From Aquabacterium lacunae (GTDB taxonomy: Bacteria > Pseudomonadota > Gammaproteobacteria > Burkholderiales > Burkholderiaceae_C), in the NCBI RefSeq assembly GCF_004310865.1, contig NZ_SIXI01000008.1, forward strand, positions 62,001 to 126,000: DNA of 64,000 nt, in the 5' to 3' direction. Below, one piece after another: positions 1 to 6,293 of the stretch (its first letter is position 1; each line of letters starts with the position of its first letter). The notes below the pieces were generated by a model. It was not told where the DNA came from and searched no databases. It saw only the letters and a program-made list of their open reading frames with translations. The position numbers and the translations under genes were made by a program.

Positions 1-593
1 GCTTTCTGCACGACGACACCCTGCCCCTGCAAGGCCATGTGCAGCTGGGCGGCTGGCCCTGGCAGGTGCTGCCCGCCGACGGCCATGACCGCCACATGGT
101 GATGCTGTGGTGCGAACCCCTGGGCGTGCTGATCTCGGCCGATGCGCTCTGGCAGCAAGGCTTTGGCGTGCTCTTTCCCGAACTGGCCGGTGAACCTGGC
201 GCCTTCGAGGCCCAGTGGGCCACCCTGGACACCATCGAGCGCCTGCAGCCCCGCTGGGTGATTCCGGGCCATGGCGACCCTTTCTGCACCGTCGGCGAAG
301 CCATTGCCGGCGCGCGCAGCCGCCTGCAATGGCTGGCCGAAGACCCGTCCCGGCATGCTCAGGTGGCCCTCAAAGGGCTGGTGGCTTTCGGCCTGATGGA
401 GCGCGGCCAGATGCCGCTGGCTGGGGTGACCCGCCTGATCGGCCAGGGCCTGATGGCCCAGCCAGGCTTCGCACGCTGGTTCGACGAGCCCGCGCAAACC
501 CTGGCCGAGCGTGTGATGGCGCAGCTGGTGCGGGCCGGCGTGGCCCGTGAAATCGGGCCTGAAACCTGGGGCACGGTCGACGCGAGGCCCTGA
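1..593 (+). CDS. MBL-fold metallo-hydrolase, C-terminal part
   Basis: The reading frame is open from the left edge (first full codon at position 3), so the N-terminus with the HxHxDH metal motif lies outside the window. What is visible fits the second half of a metallo-beta-lactamase-fold hydrolase: a conserved His in DGHDRHMVML, an SADALW strand that would carry the bridging Asp region, and RWVIPGHGDPF, the usual last metal-binding His before the C-terminal helices. The roughly 100 residues after that are helical and resemble the extra C-terminal domain of lactonase-like or glyoxalase II-like members. Substrate cannot be told. It ends 11 bases before the ProQ-like gene, so the two may be co-transcribed. 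Confidence 0.8.
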   Translation, partial: FLHDDTLPLQGHVQLGGWPWQVLPADGHDRHMVMLWCEPLGVLISADALWQQGFGVLFPELAGEPGAFEAQWATLDTIERLQPRWVIPGHGDPFCTVGEAIAGARSRLQWLAEDPSRHAQVALKGLVAFGLMERGQMPLAGVTRLIGQGLMAQPGFARWFDEPAQTLAERVMAQLVRAGVAREIGPETWGTVDARP

Positions 594-604
594 ACGGCGC
601 GACA

Positions 605-1672
605 ATGGCGGTTTCGACCTCTTCTGACGCCCTGTCCATGTCTTCGTCCTCCCAGGCTCCTGGTTCGGTCCCCGACACTTCTTCCGCGGTGGCCCCCGTC
701 ACGACCCCTGAGGGCGCCGAGGTGCCCCAAACGCCGGCCGACACGCCCACCGAGCCGCCTGTCGCCGAAGTGACCGAAGGGGCTGCAGCAGCCGAGGCCT
801 CAGCCGATGCCAGCTTTGCCGACACCGCGCGTCGCCTGGCCGAACACTTCCCGGCGCTCTTTGGTGCGCCTGCCCAGCCCTTGAAGCTGCGCATCCAGAA
901 CGACATCCAGGAACGAGCCCCCGGTGCGTTCAGCAAGCAGGCCCTGTCGGCCTTCTTCCGCCGCCACACGCACAGCACCGCCTACCTGCAGGCCGTGGCC
1001 AAGGGCACGCAGCGCTTCGACCTCGACGGTCAGCCTGCAGGCGAGCTGAGCGACGAGCACCGTCAGCTGGCGGTCGACGAACTGGCCCGCCGCAAGGCCC
1101 GCCACCAGGAGCGCCGCCAGCAAGAGCGCGAGAAGATGATTGCCGAGCGCAAGGCCGCCTTCAAGGCCCAGCGCCAGGAAGACGCCCAGCAGCGGCAGCA
1201 ACGTGATCAACAGCGCGACCAGCAACGCCAGCAGCACCGCGCCGAAGACGACGCCCGCCGTTCGCGTGTGCAGCTGCTGCGCGACTTCGAATCGACCCGC
1301 CTGACCGAATCGAACTTCTGCGCGCTCAAGGGCATTGCCCTGGCCGACCTGCCCGCGCTGCTGGCCCAGGCCCGCGAAGACCTCAAGGCCATGCCGCCGC
1401 GCCCACCGCGTCGCGAGGGCGATGCCCGCGGCCCGCGCCGTGACGGCGAAGGCCGCCCGGGGCGTGAGGCACGCGAAGCACGTGGCGACGGGCGTGGCCC
1501 GGGCCGCGGCGATGGCCGTCGCGACGGCCGCAGTGATGGTCGCAACGAAGGCCGTGGCGGTGAGCGCCGTGGTGGCCCGCGTCGCGAAGGCCAGGCAGAG
1601 CGCCAGCCTGGCGCCAAGGCCGACACCTCGCCGGACCGCAAGCCCGACAGTAAGCCAGACAACAAGGCCTGA
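605..1672 (+). CDS. proQ: ProQ/FinO-family RNA chaperone with a long basic tail
   Basis: A 355-residue protein. Residues about 75-165 match the ProQ/FinO RNA-binding domain (LAEHFPALFG, LKLRIQNDIQ, ALSAFFRRHTHSTAYLQA). Family members bind structured sRNAs and mRNA 3' ends. The first 70 residues are low-complexity and acidic/proline-rich. After the domain comes a charged R/Q/E stretch likely to form a coiled coil, then a short folded-looking block (FCALKGIALADLPALLAQA), then a tail made of Arg-Gly-Asp-rich units. The tail is unusually long and probably disordered. The start is taken as ATG 605; ATG 638 is possible because neither has a clear ribosome binding site. The next gene starts 3 bases after the stop. 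Confidence 0.85.
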   Translation: MAVSTSSDALSMSSSSQAPGSVPDTSSAVAPVTTPEGAEVPQTPADTPTEPPVAEVTEGAAAAEASADASFADTARRLAEHFPALFGAPAQPLKLRIQNDIQERAPGAFSKQALSAFFRRHTHSTAYLQAVAKGTQRFDLDGQPAGELSDEHRQLAVDELARRKARHQERRQQEREKMIAERKAAFKAQRQEDAQQRQQRDQQRDQQRQQHRAEDDARRSRVQLLRDFESTRLTESNFCALKGIALADLPALLAQAREDLKAMPPRPPRREGDARGPRRDGEGRPGREAREARGDGRGPGRGDGRRDGRSDGRNEGRGGERRGGPRREGQAERQPGAKADTSPDRKPDSKPDNKA

Positions 1673-1674
1673 GC

Positions 1675-2973
1675 ATGTCGCACGATGGGGCTGACGCCCA
1701 GGCCGCTGCGAACGCCGCGGCCACCTCGCGGTTCGTGCAGCGCCTGCAGCAGGCGCTGACGGTCGGCCAGCTGGAGCGGCTTCAGCTGATCCACCCCACA
1801 GGGCCGCAGGAATCCCTGGCGGCCGATGTGCAGCGCGTGCTGGTCAGGCCGGTGGCGATCAAGGGCCAGCCACAGCTGAGCTTCGTGTTCCGCCACCCCA
1901 CCAAAGACATCACGGCCAACCACCCGGTGGCCCAGGGGCTGGCCCTGATCGAGCGCTGGCTGCAGGCCGAGGCCTTCCGCAACGCCCACCTGCACACCCC
2001 GAGCGAAGAGGTGCAGCTGGCCTTCAGCAAGAAGGGCAAGGCGTCGGTGCGCGTGGGCAAGGTGGCCGGTGCCACAGCAGCCACCTCGGCGGCATCTGCC
2101 ATGGGCGACGGGGCAGTTTCCGACCCGAACGCATCGGCATCACCGGCCCCGGCCCACAACCGCGAAAAGCACCGCCTCATCGGCCTGGACCGCCCCTTCC
2201 TGCGCGAGCTGGGCGTGACCGACGCCCGGGGCCAGCTGGTGCCGGCCATGTCGCGCAAGTACAAGCAGATCAACAAGTTCATCGAGGTGCTGGCCGCGGC
2301 CATCGACCGCAGCCCGCTGGCCCAGGCCCAGGCGCTGAATGTGGTCGATTTCGGATCGGGCAAGGGCTACCTCACCTTCGCCGTGCACGACTGGCTGCGC
2401 CACAACCGCGGCGTGGCGGCCCAGGTCACGGGCGTGGAGCTGCGCGATGAGCTGGTGCAGCTGTGCCAGGGCGTGATCGACCGGCTGGGCCTGCAGGGCA
2501 TGGGCTACGAACAGGGCGACGTGCGCCAGTACCACCCCCAGGCGCTCAACGTGATGATCGCGCTGCATGCGTGCGACGTGGCCACCGACTACGCCATCCA
2601 CCTGGGCATTCGCGCCGGCGCCGAGGTCATCCTGTGCTCGCCGTGCTGCCACAAGGAGGTGCGCCCGCAGCTGCTCAGCCCGCACCCGCTGCGCCCGCTG
2701 CTCAAGCACGGCATTCACCAGGCCCAGGAAGCCGAAATGCTGACCGACGGCCTGCGCGCCCTGCTGCTGGAAGCCGCGGGTTACGACACCCAGGTGTTCG
2801 AGTTCATCTCGCTGGAACACACCAACAAGAACAAGATGATCCTGGCCATCAAGCGCGCTGCGCCCGAAGCCTCCGCCCAGGTGCTGGCCCAGATCCACGA
2901 CCTCAAGGCCTTCTACGGCATCCAGGCGCAGTGTCTGGAGACCCTGCTGCGCGCGGACGGCCGCCTGGGTTGA
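1675..2973 (+). CDS. Class I SAM-dependent methyltransferase with CCH motif
   Basis: A 432-residue protein whose start lies 3 bases beyond the stop of the ProQ-like gene, implying one transcript. The Rossmann-fold SAM site is seen at about residues 222-232 (VVDFGSGKGYL), followed by an acidic strand end (VTGVELRDEL) and the MIALHACDVATDYAI strand. The segment PCCHKEV around residues 323-329 recalls the Cys-Cys-His motif of Methyltransf_32 proteins such as METTL25-like enzymes. The N-terminal 150 residues are a separate region containing LSFVFRHPTKDITANHP, seen in bacterial homologues. The substrate is unknown; pairing with an RNA chaperone makes an RNA substrate possible, but that is inference. 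Confidence 0.8.
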   Translation: MSHDGADAQAAANAAATSRFVQRLQQALTVGQLERLQLIHPTGPQESLAADVQRVLVRPVAIKGQPQLSFVFRHPTKDITANHPVAQGLALIERWLQAEAFRNAHLHTPSEEVQLAFSKKGKASVRVGKVAGATAATSAASAMGDGAVSDPNASASPAPAHNREKHRLIGLDRPFLRELGVTDARGQLVPAMSRKYKQINKFIEVLAAAIDRSPLAQAQALNVVDFGSGKGYLTFAVHDWLRHNRGVAAQVTGVELRDELVQLCQGVIDRLGLQGMGYEQGDVRQYHPQALNVMIALHACDVATDYAIHLGIRAGAEVILCSPCCHKEVRPQLLSPHPLRPLLKHGIHQAQEAEMLTDGLRALLLEAAGYDTQVFEFISLEHTNKNKMILAIKRAAPEASAQVLAQIHDLKAFYGIQAQCLETLLRADGRLG

Positions 2974-3043
2974 GCCCCGACGAGGGGTGAAGTGGCGGCG
3001 CCGGTTATGCTGGTGCCACACGCACTTTGATCAGGGAGTCTCG

Positions 3044-3787
3044 ATGCTGGTGTTGCACACCTTCGGCCCGGCCTTCGGCTTGCCCGACCTCAGCCCCTTC
3101 GTCCTGAAGACCATGATCCAGCTGAAGATGGCGGGTCTGCCCTTCGAGGTGCGCACCGGCTCCCTGGGCCGGGCGCCCAAGGGCAAGCTGCCCTTCCTGC
3201 AAGATGGCGACACGGTGGTGGCCGATTCCACCTTCATCCGCTGGCACATCGAGCGCACGCGCGGCATCGACCTGGACGCCGGGCTCAGCGCGGCCCAGCG
3301 TGGCCAGGCCTGGGCCCTCGAGAAAATGCTCGACGACCACCTGTACTGGCTGGCCATGCACAACCGCTGGCTGGAGCCCGGCAATTTCGAGCGAGGCCCC
3401 AAGGTGTTCTTGCAAAGCGTGCTGCCGGGGCCCTTGAAGTGGTTCGTACCCGGCCTGGTGCAGGGCAAGTTCCGTCGCACCCTGCAACTGCAGGGCATCG
3501 GGCGTCACACCGACGAAGAGCGAGCTGCGCTGGTGCGGCGCGACATCGAGGCCCTGGCCCAGGTGCTGGGCGACAAGCCCTGCCTGATGGGCGATCAGCC
3601 CACCGCGGTCGACGCCATGGCCGCGGCCGGCGTCATGACCGGCCTGCTGCCCGAGTTCACGGGGCCCATTCGCGACACCCTGCTGCAGCAACCCCGCTTG
3701 CTGGCCTACGCCCAGCGCATGCAGGCGCGGTTTTTTCCCGAAATCGGACAGCTCCCGGGTTGCCCCGAAGTGCTCAAAGCCGCCTGA
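3044..3787 (+). CDS. Glutathione S-transferase family protein
   Basis: A 247-residue protein. The N-terminal 75 residues are thioredoxin-like (LPDLSPFVLKTMIQLKMAGL, then GKLPFLQDGDTVVADST, the Pro-containing loop and glutathione-contacting acidic/Ser pair). The C-terminal part is the all-helical GST domain, with QPTAVDAMAAAGVMTGLL in the usual place. The pattern is close to the Fax/metaxin-like branch of GSTs rather than classical detoxification GSTs. ATG 3044 is chosen over the in-frame ATG at 2987 because it follows an AGGGAG ribosome binding site and gives the normal family N-terminus. Confidence 0.85.
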   Translation: MLVLHTFGPAFGLPDLSPFVLKTMIQLKMAGLPFEVRTGSLGRAPKGKLPFLQDGDTVVADSTFIRWHIERTRGIDLDAGLSAAQRGQAWALEKMLDDHLYWLAMHNRWLEPGNFERGPKVFLQSVLPGPLKWFVPGLVQGKFRRTLQLQGIGRHTDEERAALVRRDIEALAQVLGDKPCLMGDQPTAVDAMAAAGVMTGLLPEFTGPIRDTLLQQPRLLAYAQRMQARFFPEIGQLPGCPEVLKAA

Positions 3788-3805
3788 GGCTCACACACTG
3801 AGGGC

Positions 3806-4405
3806 ATGAACGCACCGCACCCCCACGCCCCGGCCGCTTTTCGCCACATGCGCGAGGGCACAGCCGATGACTGGGCTGTCATTGCCCGCGAATTCGGCCA
3901 GTACGCCCGCCAGCTGCCGGGCCGTGTGCTCGACCACCTGCGCCTGCTCCAGGGCGACTTTGGCGGCTTCCCGGTCGACCGGCTCACGCACTGCCTGCAA
4001 ACCGCCACCCTGGCCCACCAGGCAGGAGAGAGCGAAGAATATGTGGTGTGCGCCCTGCTGCACGACATGGGCGACACCCTGGGCAGCTACAACCACGCCG
4101 ACGTGGCCGCGGCCATCGTCAAGCCCTTTGTCAGCGAAGACCTGCACTGGATGGTGGCCCACCACGGCATCTTCCAGGGCTATTACTTCTTCCACCACCT
4201 GGGCATGGACCGCACCCTGCGCGAGCAGTTCCGCGACCAGGCCGAGCGCTTCAAGCTGACCGCCCACTTCTGCGAGGCCTACGACGCCGCGGCCTTCGAC
4301 CCCGAGCGCGAAACCCTGCCACTGGAGTTTTTCGAGCCCATGGTGCAGCGCGTGTTCGCCGCGCCCCGTCAGAGCCTGTACAAGGCGGCGCTGCAAGAGC
4401 GCTGA
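3806..4405 (+). CDS. HD-domain protein, PhnZ/TmpB-like mixed-valent di-iron oxygenase candidate
   Basis: A 199-residue HD-superfamily protein. The expected metal ligands appear in order: His62 (RLTHCLQTA), His86-Asp87 (LLHDMGDTLG), His97 (YNHADVAAA), His119/120 (VAHHGIF), and an Asp near 160 (CEAYDAAAFD). Six ligands with this spacing match the di-iron HD oxygenases PhnZ and TmpB, which cleave or oxidise organophosphonates, and differ from plain HD phosphohydrolases. No phosphonate genes are nearby, so the substrate is open and a phosphohydrolase role is not excluded. It starts 19 bases after the GST stop. Confidence 0.7.
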   Translation: MNAPHPHAPAAFRHMREGTADDWAVIAREFGQYARQLPGRVLDHLRLLQGDFGGFPVDRLTHCLQTATLAHQAGESEEYVVCALLHDMGDTLGSYNHADVAAAIVKPFVSEDLHWMVAHHGIFQGYYFFHHLGMDRTLREQFRDQAERFKLTAHFCEAYDAAAFDPERETLPLEFFEPMVQRVFAAPRQSLYKAALQER

Positions 4406-4444
4406 AGCCTGGCACGCGGCCCCGCCGCAGGCATACTGCGCGCC

Positions 4445-4918
4445 ATGCCCCAGCTTCGAACCCTGGGCCCAGCCGTTGCGCTTGAGGCCCCTGCCCGCAC
4501 ACCGCGCACCCCGGTGACCGTGACCGTGGCCCCCAGCCGCATCGAAGGCACGGGCGCTTACGCGGGGCAAGCCATTGCGGCGCGCAGCAAGGTGGGCGAG
4601 ATGCGTGGCGAGCGCATCGGGCTGAAGGAAAGCCATGCCCGCGCACGGGCGGCCCGAGAGGCCAGCGGCCATGTGTTCATGGTGACCCTGTCGGCGCGCC
4701 ATGCGCTCGACGTGTCGGCCAGCGATTCGCCCTTGCGCTTTGCCAACCACAGCTGCGCCCCCAACCTGCACTTGAAGGTCGAGCAAGGCCGCGTGGCCTT
4801 TTACGCCCTGCGCGACATCGCCGAGGGAGAAGAACTCTCGGCCGACTACGGTGAAACCCACCACCGCGGCCGCCTGGCCTGTCGGTGTGGCGCCCCGACC
4901 TGTCGCGGCTGGTTGTGA
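4445..4918 (+). CDS. SET-domain protein (putative protein-lysine methyltransferase)
   Basis: A 157-residue protein with a compact SET domain. SRIEGTGAYAGQAI (31-44) is the first SET strand pair. RFANHSCAPN (98-107) holds the SAM-binding and pseudoknot NHSC motif. GEELSADYG (128-136) ends in the catalytic Tyr135. The C-terminus has a post-SET cysteine cluster (Cys146, Cys148, Cys153), which normally binds zinc with a Cys from NHSC. Family enzymes methylate lysine side chains; bacterial targets are mostly unknown. It stands 124 bases before the graspetide-like precursor gene, with a possible separate promoter between them. Confidence 0.85.
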   Translation: MPQLRTLGPAVALEAPARTPRTPVTVTVAPSRIEGTGAYAGQAIAARSKVGEMRGERIGLKESHARARAAREASGHVFMVTLSARHALDVSASDSPLRFANHSCAPNLHLKVEQGRVAFYALRDIAEGEELSADYGETHHRGRLACRCGAPTCRGWL

Positions 4919-4976
4919 GGCGGAGCCCCCAGGGGTGCACCCGCAAGCGAGGGCCTGCAACCTTCCGTAAGCCCGC

Positions 4977-5005
4977 TTGACGCGCGGGCGGCCCGGCCCT
5001 TAACG
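4977..5005 (+). promoter_or_regulatory. Candidate promoter of the graspetide-like cluster
   Basis: TTGACG (4977-4982) is a good -35 hexamer. The -10 is weak: TTAACG at 5000-5005 after a 17-base spacer, or CTTAAC one base earlier. It lies 38 bases upstream of the precursor ATG. Judged by eye only. Confidence 0.3.
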
Positions 5006-5042
5006 TGTGGCGTTTTTCACGAACCACGCCGAGGAGCACCCC

Positions 5043-5285
5043 ATGAAGCCCATCACCCCCCAGCAAGCCGAACAGGTCACGGGCGCCCTGCGCCTGACCA
5101 CCCTGGCCATCGGTGAAGAAGGCGGCAAACCGCCCGTGATCACCTCGAAGGTTCGTGGTGAAGAAATGGCCACCACCCTGGCGGTGGGTGAAGAGGGCGG
5201 CGGCCCCATCGTCACCACCCTGGCCCTGGGCGAAGAAGGCGGCAGCACCAGCGGCGCCACCACCAGCGCACTCGGCAGTTTCTGA
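5043..5285 (+). CDS. Graspetide-like RiPP precursor peptide with repeated TTxxxxEE cores
   Basis: An 80-residue peptide starting at ATG 5043, behind GAGGAG. It has an N-terminal leader of only about 18 residues (MKPITPQQAEQVTGALRL). Three near-identical units follow: TTLAIGEEGG (19-28), TTLAVGEEGG (44-53) and TTLALGEEGG (58-67). A degenerate unit, TSKVRGEE (34-41), lies between the first two, and the C-terminus is TTSALGSF without the Glu pair. TTxxxxEE is the core pattern of plesiocin-type graspetides, in which an ATP-grasp ligase esterifies the Thr hydroxyls to Glu carboxylates to make hairpins. An ATP-grasp gene begins 1 base after the stop. Precursor identity is inferred from motif plus neighbour. 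Confidence 0.85.
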   Translation: MKPITPQQAEQVTGALRLTTLAIGEEGGKPPVITSKVRGEEMATTLAVGEEGGGPIVTTLALGEEGGSTSGATTSALGSF

Positions 5286-5286
5286 G

Positions 5287-6219
5287 GTGACCGGCCCCTG
5301 GCTCTTGCTGGGGGGCGGCCTGCTCGACCCCAACCTCCAGGCCCTCGCCGAGGCTGCCGACGCGGCAGGCGTGGGCCTGATCGACCTGCGCACCCCGTCC
5401 GGGCACAGCCCGGCCTTTCACTGGGACCTCGACGCCCCGGGTGAGGCTCTGCCCTGGGGCGGCACCCGCTGGCCCGCCGGGGCCTTTGTGCGCCACGACG
5501 TGTTCGGCCCGCAGGCCGACCCGCGCCCGGCGGTGCACGAACGTGCTCAGGGCTGGCATGCCGCCGTGCAGGGCTGGTTGCTGGCCCATCCGCAGGTGCG
5601 CAGCTGCAACCCTGACATGGCCCCCGAGGCCCTGTACAAGGTGGCGGCCCAGGTGGCGGCCCGGCAGGTGGGCTTGTGCACCCCGCCCACCTGGCTGAGC
5701 AATGACGTGGCCCGGCTGCGCCAGCGCCAGGCCTGGAGCCCGGCCATTGCCAAACCCGTGGCCGGAGGCGGTCTGTGCCAGACGCTCGACGACGCCTTGC
5801 AGGGTGTGGCATCAGACACCGCCTGCTCGGCCATGCCCGCCCTGGTGCAGCCGCGCCTGGTGGCGCCCGAGCTGCGCGTGTTCGTGATCGGTCGGCACAC
5901 CCTGGCCTTTCGGGTGGACAGCCCCTCGCTTGACTACCGCGCCGAGCAGGACGCCACCGTCACCCCGTGCGAGGTGCCGCCCGAGGCCCAGGCCCTGCGC
6001 CGGCTCATGCAGCGCTTCCGCATGGATTTCGGCGCCGCCGATTTCAAGACCGACCCCGCCACAGGCGCCTTGTGCTTCCTCGAGCTCAACACCTCGCCCA
6101 TGTTTGTGCACTTCAACCAAGTGTCAGGAGGAGCGGTGTGCCGAGCCCTCCTCGACCACCTGCTTGAAGGGGGTGGGGTCCCTCTGACAGGGTGTTCTGG
6201 GGCAAACCCCCAGGGCTGA
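5287..6219 (+). CDS. ATP-grasp ligase, putative graspetide (omega-ester peptide) macrocyclase
   Basis: A 310-residue protein read from GTG 5287, 1 base after the precursor stop; an upstream in-frame ATG would overlap most of the precursor and is rejected. ATP-grasp features are visible: AIAKPVAGGG with Lys156 for the triphosphate, PALVQPRLVAPELRVFVIG for the hinge and adenine region, and FGAADFKTDP then FLELNTSP with Glu266 and Asn268 as likely Mg ligands. Length and fold match MdnC/PlsB-type graspetide ligases. Expected role: phosphorylate Glu side chains of the precursor and join them to Thr hydroxyls. No acetyltransferase, protease or exporter gene is adjacent. Confidence 0.85.
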   Translation: MTGPWLLLGGGLLDPNLQALAEAADAAGVGLIDLRTPSGHSPAFHWDLDAPGEALPWGGTRWPAGAFVRHDVFGPQADPRPAVHERAQGWHAAVQGWLLAHPQVRSCNPDMAPEALYKVAAQVAARQVGLCTPPTWLSNDVARLRQRQAWSPAIAKPVAGGGLCQTLDDALQGVASDTACSAMPALVQPRLVAPELRVFVIGRHTLAFRVDSPSLDYRAEQDATVTPCEVPPEAQALRRLMQRFRMDFGAADFKTDPATGALCFLELNTSPMFVHFNQVSGGAVCRALLDHLLEGGGVPLTGCSGANPQG

Positions 6220-6232
6220 ACCTCCAGCCCTG
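6211..6232 (+). other. Hairpin at the end of the ATP-grasp gene
   Basis: CAGGGCTG (6211-6218) and CAGCCCTG (6225-6232) form a perfect 8-bp stem with a 6-base loop, spanning the ATP-grasp stop codon. No U-run follows, so it is at best a weak terminator or RNA-stability element. Read-through into the histidine kinase gene is possible. Confidence 0.35.
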
Positions 6233-6293
6233 CCCATACTGAAACGAGTGTTTGACCGAAACCGCCCAAGCGACCTGATTTGCTTGGAAAGCC

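Noticed and set aside
5155-5286. Upstream ATG start for the ATP-grasp gene
   Set aside because: It would overlap most of the precursor in another frame and add low-complexity sequence; GTG 5287 gives the normal family start.
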